This document shows, one piece after another, positions 45,017 to 57,063 of a stretch of DNA of 64,000 bases. A model generated the notes under the pieces. That model saw nothing but the letters and a program-made list of their open reading frames with translations. It did not search any database and was not told the DNA's origin. The stretch covers positions 21,893,098 to 21,957,097 of the forward strand of contig NC_134138.1 in assembly GCF_033958435.1 (NCBI RefSeq), in the 5' to 3' direction. The first letter of the stretch is position 1; every line of letters begins with the position of its first letter. Both the position numbers and the translations under genes were made by a program. Origin of the DNA: Carettochelys insculpta (lineage: Eukaryota; Chordata; Testudines; Carettochelyidae).

Positions 45017-47400
45017 CCAGATGAGACTGGCCCTATCCGTGAAAATTTGTCTGTAGACCAATATGTTTGCAGTGCAAAGAACAGCAACATCAGGAGAAAT
45101 TACTAGCCACAGGGGCTGATCAAACTTTTCAGTGGTTAAATTACATAAATCAGTGACTAGAGAGAGCCAGACCCTTGCCTTGGCAGTTTATTGCCTAGAC
45201 CACTAGCTGATACAATGGCACAAGTTGTGGACAATGGGTGTTATGTGGACATTGACACGTTTTTAAGGCATCTCAGTTTTGAGATGAGATTTAAAGAGGA
45301 ACTGGAAGGGTGTATATAATATTTTCTATGGTGCCTTCCCTATTCTTGAGTTTATAATGAGCTATTTAATTGCTGAACATCTTAAAGGATAATTATTTAC
45401 CCAGCTGTTTTCCAGGCATTACAATAATAGATCTAGGAATAAGAAATATTCCTTGGCTGTGATTATGATTTTTCATGAAAGAAACACTAATATTGACAGC
45501 AGCAGCTGTAAACATTGCTGTGGTCACACTAGACAGTGGAAACAAGTTGCCTTGACCATTTTGTCATGGATATTTTAAGCACTGTCATAGTCATTGGCTC
45601 AGTCCTTAAGATCAATGTTGAACATCTCCCTTCTGTGACACTTACACTTCTTGATTTAGTTGTTTTGAAAAGCAAATTTTTTCTTCTTCTTCTTCTTCTT
45701 CTTCTTCTTCTTCTTTTAAACCCTATTCCTTGTATTGTAATGTCAGGTTGTCTTTAGCCCTTTTGAGAAACCTGTCTGTAATTTACCATGTCACACCTAT
45801 ACTTGTTTTCATTTTGCACATCAGTATTATTGGTAATAGATGATGAGCTGTAATAAGCAGCTCTGGTGTCTACAATGCTGCATGTTCTGCCTTTTCACAT
45901 TTCTTAACACAATCAAATGGTCTGAAGTTTTAAGTTTAGACAAACTCTTGCTCTGAAGCTTATCTCAAAGCCTGGTTAAAGAGCAAAGTGAAGAGTGGGG
46001 TATCATCAGCCAGGGTGTGTGTGGGAAGGTGGCCATGTAACTTAGATTTGGCCAAATCATGAATGATTGATGCAGGGTGTTCTGATGGAGGAGTGATTAA
46101 AACCTTTGGGGACAATGAAAACACCAGTTCACAGCCTTTGTTTTGCACTCCTAGTTATGCCTAGGGCTCCAGCAAGGCCTTCATCATGAATATGCCACAT
46201 ACTTTCCAAAAAGAAATATTCAGAACATGCTACTTATTTTTAAATGAGGTTTAAGTTTAATATTTTTCCACTTGAAAAGCCAGACTCTCTTAGCACGACT
46301 CCAATTGCACAGGGTGCAGAATGAGAGGGAAAAATATAGCCAATGCATTATGGAAACCCCGAGAAATCTAAAATAGTCTAAATTAGGTTGTCCCAGCATG
46401 AAAATTTGATGTTGCCATCCATGTCACACTAGTGTGAGAGTTAAATATTCTATTGGAAAGATGTCACAATCCCTTTCTAATGGAATCATGCTCAGATATG
46501 TTCTGAAGGGGAAAGAGATGTATCTTAAATCCTTAAATCGGTCACTGGCCTCAGAGGACTGAATGGAATGTATTTGGGAATGTATTTGTATGTGTCATCC
46601 ACACTGACTGAGTGTCATGTTCTGTCCCATCTAGTGGCACCAAGAAAAAGATGAATGTCTGCTCTTCATACTTAGGTAATGGCTATGTGGCTTTTAGTTC
46701 ATGTGGTAGAGGCTCATGCATTTAACTCTAGTTTTCATCCTGCCTGCCAACAACTTGGGTCTGTTGCAGTTAAATAAGCTCATAGGTCTGAAAATGGGAA
46801 TGCTGTGTTCTTTGATGAGTACAATTTGGCATAAATCATGGGTCCGAAAAAGCTGTCTTGACAAAACAATCTGCTGCTGCAAAATGTCATTGTCAGCACC
46901 GTTCCTGTCTGTCATTCAGCACTTTCCATTTGTAGATCTACTTTAGTATTGAACAGTTGTGTTGAGGCCACCACTCATGTTTTTCACTCTTTATTTTCTT
47001 TAACAGATTACAGTGGAGCCTGGAACTTTCTAAATGGCTTAGCTGAATTCAGAAAACGCAGGACAGGGAGATATAAATGACTGTGTCCAGCACACAAGGG
47101 GTGATTCGCTTAGCACAAGGCTGGCGGAGTTTTCATTTCAGCTTTATTTTGCTGTTTCTGTCTGGAGGAGGGAGGATAGATTCAAAACATACCTGAACTC
47201 TCCTGGGAGTATTACTGACCAGTCCCCAACCTCATTTTCCCAGCAAACACTAGCTATACTTTGGATTATCCTGGTTCTACTTAGGACCACTTGGACCTTG
47301 TTACCCATGAGCTCAACTATATCATGGTAAGCCTAAAGTGAAACTATGACCACCATTGCCATAGTATGAGGCTTATCTGGAATGGGTTGAAGGTCTTAAT
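45017..47400. other. Unique-looking sequence with a (TTC)n tract
   Basis: Contains a (TTC)n microsatellite at 45680-45716. A tRNA-like phrase at about 46690-46755 (TTTTAGTTCATGTGGTAGAGG) resembles the SINE head at 40124. No gene is recognised. Confidence 0.45.
45680..45716. repeat. (TTC)n microsatellite
   Basis: About 12 perfect TTC units. On the plus strand they yield a poly-leucine frame, which is not a gene. Confidence 0.9.
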
Positions 47401-47645
47401 GATGTGGCCCAGTGCACTGGGGCTCAGGAGACCAAGGTATTATTTTTGGATCCGCTACTGACTTGCTTTTTGAACTTGTGAAAGACATTCTATCTTCCTG
47501 TTCTTCTGTTACCTCTCTCACACTATAGCTGTCTTATTTATTCAGACTGTAGGCTGTTTGTGAGAGCAGGTCTCTTACTGTGTGTATGTAAACCACCTAG
47601 CATGTTGGGGTCTGTAGACACTACCATATTACATATAATAGTATG
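47401..47645 (+). mobile_element. MIR/CORE-SINE copy
   Basis: CACTGGGGCTCAGGAGACCA, TTGGATCCGCTACTGACTTG, CTTGTGAAAGACATTCTATC, GACTGTAGGCTGTTTGTGAG and ACCACCTAGCATGTTGGGGT follow each other in MIR order, from the tRNA-derived part through the core to the LINE-like tail. It is old and non-coding. Confidence 0.75.
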
Positions 47646-49007
47646 AGTGTGGCAAAAAAAATGGTCACATGAATAAGTATCAACCACTGAATTCTGTTGA
47701 ATTCCTCATCTGCCCTAATGCCCCACCCCCATTACACTGATGTTCTACAACACGGCTTCTTTTTAAGAGTGATTACTGAGGAATGAGTTGCACAGCTCTC
47801 ATGGTGACTGATGGGATCATGTGGCTGATCTGAGAACTCCATGGAAAATGCATGTGCCTTAGTAGCTAAAAGAGAGAAAGAGGGAGAGACAGAGATTGAG
47901 AGAAAATATTTGCATGCTTCGAAGGTGAGTGTAATCAGCATCTCCCAATCTCTGGTGTTTAAATGACTTCAGTGTTTAGCATGCAAAGCAAAGTAACTAT
48001 TCAGCAACACTTCACAATAAAGGGACAATCATTATTGGAACCCTTGGGTTCCCTGTGATAACATTTATCATGATGAATTGGTGTGGCATCCATGTGTCTG
48101 TAATATATAACTCCACATGAATTCCATTAGGATGCAGCACAGTATTTTCAGAGCAGTTTATCTTTTTCTCTCTGGGAAGAGGGAACTTTTCTCAGTCACC
48201 TACGTGCATGGTATTCCTAACTATATTTTGTCTAGCAGCTCGTTATGGCATTTTAGTTGTGTTCTGTTTCTAGTTCAGAGCAACTATTGGCTCTCCTCAC
48301 ACAATGGCATTACTGAAAATACTATGCACTCGTAGCAGAAATTAAATTCCCCAAATAATTTTAAAATTCTCAAAGGAGAGCTATTTCCTAAGCCAAAAGA
48401 AACCAGATGGGAACTGGCTCTGTTTTGATATGATTTGTTCATTTCCATGCTTACCCTGTATCATAAGACAACGCATTATGAAAAAAATCCCTTCAGTGGT
48501 GTTTGAGCTGTGTAGAAAAGTAGGTTGTAAAAATATTGTCACTTTATGATAGTTCCAAACAACTGCACTAGTTCTGTGACAGCTTCCATACATAGGAAAA
48601 AAATAATCAGGGCTGAAGAACACAGGTACCCAGCAAAGTCACACTTTCAGGTCACTAAAAACTTCCTCACATTTCCCATCTCATTGGCAGGAAGTGTGTC
48701 TGTCCTATACAAAGCTGAGTTCCAACTGCTCTATGGCTTTTTGGAACTCCTTATATCAAGCATCTCCATCCTGGTTGATATCTCTCAAGGATCAGCAGTC
48801 TCTGAGGTCTTTGTCCCATTCATCCTTCCATTTTTCAGGACAAAAACCCCTTTTTTTTCCCGTTCCCTTTTCTCCCCCTTCTTTTGGCTAAGTAAGTATT
48901 GTAGATGCCCCTGAGTCCTGCTGGCTGAGCCCAGAAGAGACCATTCCCTTCCTCTGTAGTAGAGTAATGATGTGCCCCTACATGAGCCCTACCAAAAGCC
49001 CTACGTG
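47646..49007. other. No feature recognised
   Basis: Unique-looking. The longest frame is 122 codons (48546-48914, plus), hydrophobic in parts but with no motif or gene context. Confidence 0.4.
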
Positions 49008-49015
49008 CCTTTGAG

Positions 49016-49443
49016 TAAGGTGACCATATCTCCCCTGGCCAAATATGGGATACAAGGGAATGACACCATCCTGGCCAAAATGGTATGGATGGTCACCCTA
49101 CCTGGGAGACAGGCAGTGGCTTCCCTGTGGGGGTTGTCACCTTGCCAGGGTGGGTGAGGGAGGCAGCAGCGGCTCGTGGCAGTCCCATGACTTGGGGCAC
49201 CAGGAGCTAGGCTGCCAGTCTGCCAGTGAAGCTCCTGGCTCCCCGAGCCAGGGGAAGTTGGGCGACAGCTGCACCATCACGTGGGTCCAGCTCTCGGCTC
49301 CCCCCCAGCCAGGGGAAGTCAGATAGCTAGTAAAAAAGTGGAATATGGGGCAATTAGCCCCTTTGGCAAAATAAATCGGGATGCCAGGATGACGCCCAAA
49401 ATACAGGACAGTCCTGCCCAAAAGGGGACGGTTGGTCACCTTA
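49016..49443. mobile_element. hAT-like MITE with perfect 8-bp duplication
   Basis: The 428-bp element starts TAAGGTGACCATATC and ends GTTGGTCACCTTA, with CCTTTGAG repeated exactly on both sides (49008-49015 and 49444-49451). The 8-bp duplication and short terminal inverted repeat (TAAGGTGACC) fit the hAT superfamily. The interior is GC-rich and non-coding; frames on both strands are incidental. Confidence 0.9.
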
Positions 49444-49451
49444 CCTTTGAG

Positions 49452-52365
49452 GCATACTACAATACATCTGAGAGGGTTTTTGGAAGGGACAGACAGTATG
49501 AGTCCCACAAGAGTGAAGAGTTGGAAAACAGTCTCCGTAGGTGACTGACTGCCTGAGTTCCTGTTGAAATGATTAATGCTCATGATATTTTTTGTACTCT
49601 TAATGATGTGTTACCATTTCCAGACCCATTGAAAGGTATTTTAACTATGTTTTAAATCTAACTGAATAAATAAATAGAAGATTAAAAGAACAAAGAGAAA
49701 ATTCTATTGCTTGTGGCTTTTCTGTTGATAAAGAAATTAGTTTTGAAGGGGCCCCAGCCTTCCCAGTGAACCAACCCTAAAATGTCATTATGTAACTCTG
49801 AGAACTCTCCTGTCAGTTGACCTCTGGATGGGTGGGCTCAGCAAACTGGGAGCCAGAGTCCCCCTGTACCTAAAATTTCTCCAGCTTCCTGTTCTAGGAA
49901 TTACTAACCACAAGAGACTTAGAGAAACTCCTGTGGTTACTAACAGAAGAAACAAGTTCCCTTCAATCTCCCACTGCACCTTGTCACTTGTGGTTTGTGG
50001 GAATTACATGACTGCTCTTATCCAAGATGGTCAGAAACCAGACATGCTTGCACACAGCAGTATTGTGAATTAAGCATCTAGACAACAGAGTTGATGCTGT
50101 AAGGCTGCCAGAGGGGCTCGGGTTTGTGGGAAGTTGCTCAAATATTTCCTCAAAGAAAACCGTTACATTATGTAAAGCTACCTGAGCTAAATCACAGCCA
50201 CTCTGTGGGAACAAAATAAGGTTTGGCTACAGATTTTTTTTTGGTCATCACCAAGTTGTGAGACAGTTTGTGATTCACATGCTTTTGCCAAAAGGCTCCT
50301 TGCCTTCTTCCATGTTATACGTTTGGCATGTAACTGCTCAGTAAGGCCAGCAGCCTCTGCTGTTTAAATCCCTTCCCAGTACCTGCATCTGCTTTTGAAG
50401 TCTGTAAGAAATAAACCAATTTGTGACTGCTAGTTTGTCAGGCGCATGAGAATAGTTAAAATTTTATCTTCAATAGATTTATCTGGCCTTGCTCAGGTCC
50501 TTAATTCAATTAAGTGTTTTTTTTAAATAAAAGGAAAATGTACGTATTTTGCTCCAATGATTGTATTTTTCAAAAATACAGCGTTATTTTTAGGAAGCTA
50601 AATTTTTTGGATTTCTTAAAAAAGGGATTGTTCAAATTTTCTGGGTTTTTTTGTTAGTATTTTTTAAAATGGGAATTCTATCAAGTGTATTTTTTCTTCA
50701 TCCCTATAAACTCTTATCATTTCCTATGGTTTAATGAAAGAGGACTATACTCAGTTTGGTCTCCAGTAAAATTTTGTTGTAATTTTGAAACCTTAAGCAT
50801 GATTTAGATGTGTTAAAACATAGCACAACTCCAAATTTCTCCATTTTATCTATTTTCTGTAAGGTTTATTAAGAAGCTATCCTATGCCAGGTTCACGCTC
50901 TTTTTCTGGCTCATCTTGGTTCAGTCTCTTTCAACATTAGCTCAGTTATGCCAATTTTGAGGAAGGTATTTGATTTGGTGATTCTGTCTCTTTTCTATTT
51001 GGTTTTAGGAGAAGCAATCCCATTCCAGGCACATCCCATTTTCCTGGCACACCCAAAACCTTATGTTGGTTTAAGTTATAATAAAAGGAAGCTGTATACT
51101 GAATTTGATGTGCCTAGCTCTTACTGTTTAGGAGGACCTTTTGAGAAAACAGACAAACTCTTTAGAATATGTGGTAGATAAGTAACAAGCTGCTGTTTGT
51201 CAAGCTTCAGACAAACATGGCTACCTCTCTGAGATTATTTACTATGGTAGATAATAGGCAGCACTGCAGGCTCCACCTACAATAATAAATGCATATATGG
51301 TGATAAAATTGTGTATGTTTGATTGAATCCCTTTCCCCCGACCCTTAGTTTATCAGGACACGGATTGGGATTTTGTATGTGTTTTGGCATTGCCCAGTAC
51401 AATGGCCCACTAATTTTGCATTGGCCACCTGGATGGTGTCACCATATGCGTCATTAATGGTGGGTGAACACCTGGCTCCACTGAGTTTTCCCACTGACTT
51501 CAGTGGCAACAGGATTTCAGCACATAAGCCTCTGGATACTTATCTTCTTTTTTTTTGGCCTTTTAAACTGTTGATCTGACTTCTTCACTTGGCTGAGTTA
51601 TTTGCCAACATGCTAGAATTGCCTGTGAAGAACTGCACACATACTTCTACCCTCCTTAACAATGTGGAATCTTTACGGGATATGCACACCCTTGTTTTAA
51701 GTGTATCTTAGACTCTTTTTGGCTCTTTTAATCTTCCCGTTTCCCTGAGACATTTTGTGCGTTAGCTTCTCAATAGCAGCCAGATCTCAGGCCTTGGAAA
51801 TCACCTTTATCTTCAAGAACTGCCTGAATATTCTGGGGCCATTTATGTTATCTCATCTCTTCCATTGCATGTGCAGCTCTCCCCTGCAACTTCTTAGTAG
51901 CACTGTCCTTCAGGTTATTACATCCCAACTGATAAGTTCCCCTGACTCTTCTTTGTTACTCTGCTCAGTTCCATCAGAGAAGTAACCACAGTTGTCTCCT
52001 ACCTAGTTAATTTCATAATTCAGTGAGGGCAGAGCAAAAGTGAGTGTAAAACTTGAAGCTGGTGTAATTGTCAGGTGAGCAGCTTGGTTTGGAACTTCAT
52101 TTGCCAGGTGAGGAGAAGCACAGCTATCAGGTCCATTCATGCCCCACCCATATTAATGGCTCGAGTGGCAATAAAGTGCAGTTATTTGGGCCAGATTTTT
52201 AAAGGCATTTAGCTGTCTAAAGCCACAGACTGAAAATCCCACTAGATGAACTTCTATCTCTATCCCTAGGCACCTACATGCCTTTAAAAACCTGTCCCTT
52301 TCTGTTAATGGCAGTTCAGACACATACACTCTCCAGTGAGTGGCTGGAAGAGCTGAGTTCTTATT
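49452..52365. other. Unique-looking sequence
   Basis: AT-rich from 50450 to 51300. At 51193-51232, CAGACAAACATGGCTACCTC matches the terminal part of the SINE-like family at 54966 (CAGACTAACATGGCTACCTC), so a short fragment lies there. No exon is seen. Confidence 0.45.
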
Positions 52366-52629
52366 GGGTATGTCCATAGTAGATGGATAAATGGGCCCAC
52401 AGCTGGCTCAGGTCAGCTGATTCAGACTCCTGGGACTCAGGCTATTGAATTAAAAAGTCACTGTGCAGGCAGCTGGGCCCTCTCACTTGCAGGGTCCCAA
52501 AGTATGAAAACCAGCTCTAGCTCAAATGCCTGCAAAGCAGTTTTGCAGTCTCACAACCCAAGTCCCTGAAATCTGAACCCAGCAGACCTGCAGCAACCAT
52601 GGTTGTTTAGTTGCTGTGTAGCTGTGCCC
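52366..52629. mobile_element. MITE with GGGTATGTCC end
   Basis: Starts GGGTATGTCCATAGTAGATG and ends TTAGTTGCTGTGTAGCTGTGCCC. The interior phrases CCCACAGCTGGCTCAGGTCA, GACTCCTGGGACTCAGGCTA and GGGTCCCAAAGTATG belong to the same family as the MITE at 37902-38508. TTA follows on the right; the left flank reads TTATT, so the duplication is not exact. Confidence 0.75.
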
Positions 52630-52632
52630 TTA

Positions 52633-54965
52633 GTCAACAAAGCACAAGAACTGCTTCTGGCATTAGTTACTGCCAGGGGACCCAACAGGATCACCAGGCC
52701 CCTGGGCGATGGAGGCGGGGCCAGTCTTGCGCTCCTGGAAGGGGTGGAGCCTTGGGTAGAAGAGTAGGGGAGAGATGGCCATGCCCCAGTATGATCCAGC
52801 GCCCCTCCCTGCCACTGTCCCTCAGAGGTGGCCAGGGCTGCATTGGTGATCCTAAAATCCTGGTGTGCTGGTCACCACTATGGCTGCAGTAGAAGCAGTG
52901 GCAGCTGGGAGTCTCAAGCCCTTTAGAATTGCTGGGCTGTAGGACAGTTGCTCCCTTTGTCCTTCCCCTTCTGCAACCCCACCCCTGCGGCCACTGCAAC
53001 AGACATGAGGGAGACAAAGCCATACTGTTTTGGCTGAGCATATCCGCCATGTAGAGAAGTGTGCTCTGAACCCCAGTAAGGAGGTAAAGCACCAGACACT
53101 TGAATGCCAGGGTGGTCTCTGACTTTCTGAAGTACCAGGCCTAACAAAGAGCCCAGTGGGGATACAGCGGTGTCCTGTCACCAGTGTGAGTAAGTGTCTT
53201 AGAAGCACACTGTGTTCTGTACGGTTGTCATGTTCTGAACTGTGGTAAATTTGTACTTTTTTCTTGGACTTGGCAGAAGTGGGTGAACTTGTGAAATCTT
53301 TAGTCAACGATATGCCTGTTTTCTGGCCTCAGATTTGTCAGATGATTTAAACTGGTTGCTACTTAAACCAGCTTGTGTGTATGTGTGTGCACGTGTTTGT
53401 GTGATGGTGTGTGTGTGTGTGTGTGTGTCCATGTTCAGAATTCAAAACTGTATGTGAATTTTGAAAATGGCTTTATTATGAACTAAACTAAAGGGCTGAA
53501 CTGAAATCCAAGGATACTGAAAACTCAGACCCAGAGCTGAATTTTGCATCTTATGCCACGGTGGGGTTTAATATAATAAGCAATCAGATTTGCGGAAGGA
53601 GTAAACTTTAGTATGGGGAATTTTTAACAACATGCATTTCCAGACTGGCGAATAGTTGTGACTATTGTGCTTCTGATAGTGTTTATTTCCCATATGGGAA
53701 GAAGGGAATGTGTGTTTTGGAGTTCCCTCCTTTTACTAGAACATCAAGAACAAAAATGTTTAGTCATTTTATGCTGTTCAGCTGTAATTGCAATGATCAT
53801 TACAGCTTCCTTTTGGACAGAGCCCGATCCAAAGCTCATGGAAGTCAGTAGAAAGACATCCACTGACTTTGGTAAGGCTTTCAGGCGCCCTCCTAGAGAC
53901 ATTTGCGGACCTACTGTATGTTTGGTGGTGCTGCTACTGATGTCTGATCTATTTTAGCATCCCTGAGGGTGGCTAATGAACTATATGTATGGCCATTTGG
54001 TGGGCTCCTAGTGACAATTAACACATTCAGATATATGTGAGTGCTCCTGAGGGGCAGAGGAGGCTAAACTGCGAAGTGCTTTAGGTGAGGCATCTGTGGG
54101 ATGCCACAGAGTCAAACACAGTTCTCACTATTCTGCAGGCCAGATTCTCTGCTACCATCAATCGGCACACCTCCTACGACTTCAACACAGCTGTGCCGAG
54201 TGCCACCTGAAGAGCACTTGGCCTTACACGTTGGAAAATCCCAGCATTGTAGGACCTGCGTATCTTGCTATAGAGTGATTTATTTTTGTGCTATAAAGCT
54301 ATCTGAGTGATTTGGAGTGGCTGGTTTTGACCATCAAGTGTGCTGGTTTTCAGGTGGGCTTGGAGTGGCACTCAAAGAATAAACACAGGGAACCTCTCCA
54401 AACACACAGCTGTTTTTACCCTTTAGGGAGCTGGCACAGGATAGCGTTGTTGCTCCAGTGAAGTCAGGTGGTTCTAAGATAGGGTCGGATGACTAACCCC
54501 TGATGTAGAGAGCTGCAGCTATGGCCTTTGTAGCTCCCAGTAACCTGTCCCCAGAGGTCAAAGGAGGCAGTTAAGAAATCTAGCTCTTCTGACAACACAA
54601 GCAACTGTTCAGAGGAAGATAGAATAACATAATATATTTAGTGGTACTCATTTATTCATTATAACTTCTTCCAAAATGTAGAGGTCCAAGAAACTTTCAT
54701 CACTATCCGTCTATACAGTGAAAAGCAATACATAACACTTAGCACCATTCTATGACTAGGCATCCCATATCCCTGATTATCAGGTGTACTTCACATCTGC
54801 ATTACATTGCCTATCTAATACAGAGTGAAGAAGGGACTTTCCTTTGCCCTGAATGGAACCTAGCATGTTGTCAGTGCTCAGTGAGGAGTGAATAATAAAA
54901 TATGCAGTGTGCAGAGGACCACCTTTGCAAAGCTACATTTATCAATTTAGCCATGTAAATTATAT
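52633..54965. other. No gene recognised; (GT)n tract
   Basis: A GT tract lies at 53407-53428. Overlapping minus-strand frames of 133 and 151 codons at 52691-53307 lie in moderately GC-rich sequence and show no domain or conserved motif. I do not call them genes. Confidence 0.4.
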
Positions 54966-55128
54966 TCGAAGTAAAAAAGCAGTCACATAGCACTCTGATG
55001 AAGTGGGTCTGTCCCACAAAAGCTCATCACCTAATAAATTATTTTGTTAGTCTTTAAAGTGCGACATGACTGCTGGTTTGTTTTGATAGAATACAGACTA
55101 ACATGGCTACCTCTCTGTTACTATATTT
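54966..55128 (-). mobile_element. SINE-like interspersed repeat, copy 2
   Basis: Opposite orientation to the copy at 5766-5970: GAAGTGGGTCTGTCCCACAA, AGCTCATCACCTAATAAATT, TTAGTCTTTAAAGTGCGACA and CATGGCTACCTCTCTGTTAC. The terminal phrase also appears as a fragment near 51200. Confidence 0.75.
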
Positions 55129-56214
55129 GAAATAATTCACCATTCTAAGTGTAGGGAGCAGCACAGGTGCTGTGAATCACCAAGTTTATTAGAATGACTA
55201 CCTGGAAGAAATCCTGCTTACTTTTGTAACTCTGAGAGCAGATTCTTGAATGTTTTTATTTGAAATTCTGACAATATTTTTAATGAGAATACAGATTACT
55301 CCACGGCACGTTATTACCTTTACCTCCCGGGAACCCAGTCAAAACACTGTATGCAACTCTCCAGCAGAAACCAAATCAGTTCTGCTCTTTGGTAGGATTT
55401 TACTGACATTTTTGACCCTTTGTTTAGCCTCTCTTTCTCCAGCTTCTGTACAAATTTGTTCTGAGACCAATGCCATTTGTAATGGACTGTCGAAAGACAT
55501 AGACACTACAGCCTTCTCTTCAGGAGTCTTCTGTCTCGTGTCACTCAGTGCAGCTGCTTAGGATTTCCTGGAGATGATGTAGAAGGAAAACATGAGATCA
55601 ATGAACTTTAGCTCATGACTGATGGGATCATGTTTGCATAGATTTAAAACCATAAGGGATCATTATGGTCCTCTAGTGTGACCTCCTAGTTTTCAAAGTC
55701 TACTGCACATGGTGTTAAAAAGATCTTTTTGCATAGAGTGAAGAATTTGGGAGTAATGTATGTAAGGGTTAATAATCCCAGAATCCCAGTTTTCAGAGTA
55801 GGCATCTCAATAGGATAACCAAATCCCAAACTGGAATCTAGATGCATCAAAGGGAATTCAGTTGCCTTTGGTGAATACTGACTTGTGTATCTTTATAGGT
55901 TATTTGGAAAGTCTATTTAGACACTGGATTCTCTTTACAGGATTCTCTTGGTACCACATACTTTGGATAAGGATGATTCTCTATTATTCAACTGCATAGC
56001 TCGGTCTCATATGAAATTTGGAAAAATAAATCTTTTTGTGATTAATTTTTCCATGAGTGTTCTCTATTCCCCAAAATGCATTGTTTTGGAAATGTGCAGG
56101 AAAATTCCTCGAGCTAGTGCAAATTAATTAAAAAAGAGCAATTAGTCTTGAATTAACTTACATGTATTAAATGCAAGAGTTTTAGTTAACCACTGTCTAG
56201 TGAACTTGCTAATT
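55129..56214. other. Mostly unique sequence with a CR1 tail fragment
   Basis: A CR1 3' tail in antisense (AGATTTAAAACCATAAGGGA, then TGGTCCTCTAGTGTGACCTC) lies at 55635-55712. The remainder shows no recognisable feature. Confidence 0.5.
55635..55712 (-). mobile_element. CR1 LINE 3' end fragment
   Basis: Antisense CR1 tail; compare GATTTTAAGGCCAGAAGGGA at 22022. Short and decayed. Confidence 0.65.
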
Positions 56215-56559
56215 CAGTAAAAGCTTTGTTATTCAGCAAGCCCCGGGGAATGGGAGTTGCCGGTTAATCAAATGTGCCAGTTATTCAAGCTTTTTAATCA
56301 AAAATGTTTAAGAGATGAAATAACTTTACTTAACACTGCACCTTTTAACACTGTTGCTGTATACAGTACTGTAATATACTTCTCCTCTACTTCCTCAGGG
56401 CCATCAAGTAGACACAACTTCCACAAACACTGCAAAATGATGCTGGATAGCTATCAGAATTTTTCCAGATAACTGAAGGGGGAATTGTATTGCTACCTCT
56501 GGCAGATGCTGATTAACCAGATTTTCTGGATATTACAGTGCCAGATAAAGCTTTTGCTG
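56215..56559. mobile_element. Tigger-like MITE
   Basis: The left end CAGTAAAAGCTTTGTTATTC and right end CCAGATAAAGCTTTTGCTG are inverted repeats. TA follows on the right, while TT precedes on the left (a likely mutated TA). The interior mirror phrases GCCGGTTAATCAAATGTGCC and GCTGATTAACCAGATTTTC are typical of Tigger/pogo-derived short elements. Non-coding, 345 bp. Confidence 0.8.
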
Positions 56560-56766
56560 TACTAATTAAATCTCCAGCCCTGCTGTCTGTGCTCAGCAAA
56601 ATTCCTATTAACTTGAAGATACAACTAAAGATAGGGATCATGGAATTTATACTAGTCTGTTCAGATAGCATTTTTCTTCCTTATTTACTTAATCAGTCTG
56701 ATTCTGCAACTCTTGCGAAAATGGAGCAGTACTCACTCAGACAAAAGGCATTACTCTTATGAGTAA

Positions 56767-57063
56767 GGATACATCTAGACTACAAGGAAGATAGACCCTG
56801 CTGAGGTTGATCTTCCAGCATTCAATTTGGCATCCCTAGTGGGAATGTGCTAAATCGAAGTTACATGGTGCCCTGATTGACCACGGTTCTCCAAACTCCC
56901 ATTAGGAGTAAGGGAACTCAACAGGAGTGCAGGTTCCTGTCAATCTTCCTTAGTGGAGACAGTGCAGGAGCCCAAATTAAGGAACGCTGACTTTAGCTAT
57001 GTCTTTAATGTAGCTGAAATTGTGCACTTTAATTTGACAGCTCCCTGCAGTGTAGACCTGTCT
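56767..57063. mobile_element. MITE with TGTCTACACT-type ends
   Basis: Left end AGGATACATCTAGACTACA, right end CTGCAGTGTAGACCTGTC. Interior phrases GTTGATCTTCCAGCATTC and TGCTAAATCGAAGTTACATG match the MITEs at 31818 and 61900. Decayed; no clear target duplication. Confidence 0.7.

Noticed and set aside
52691..53307. 133- and 151-codon minus-strand frames
   Set aside because: They overlap in different frames, have no domain and no gene context.
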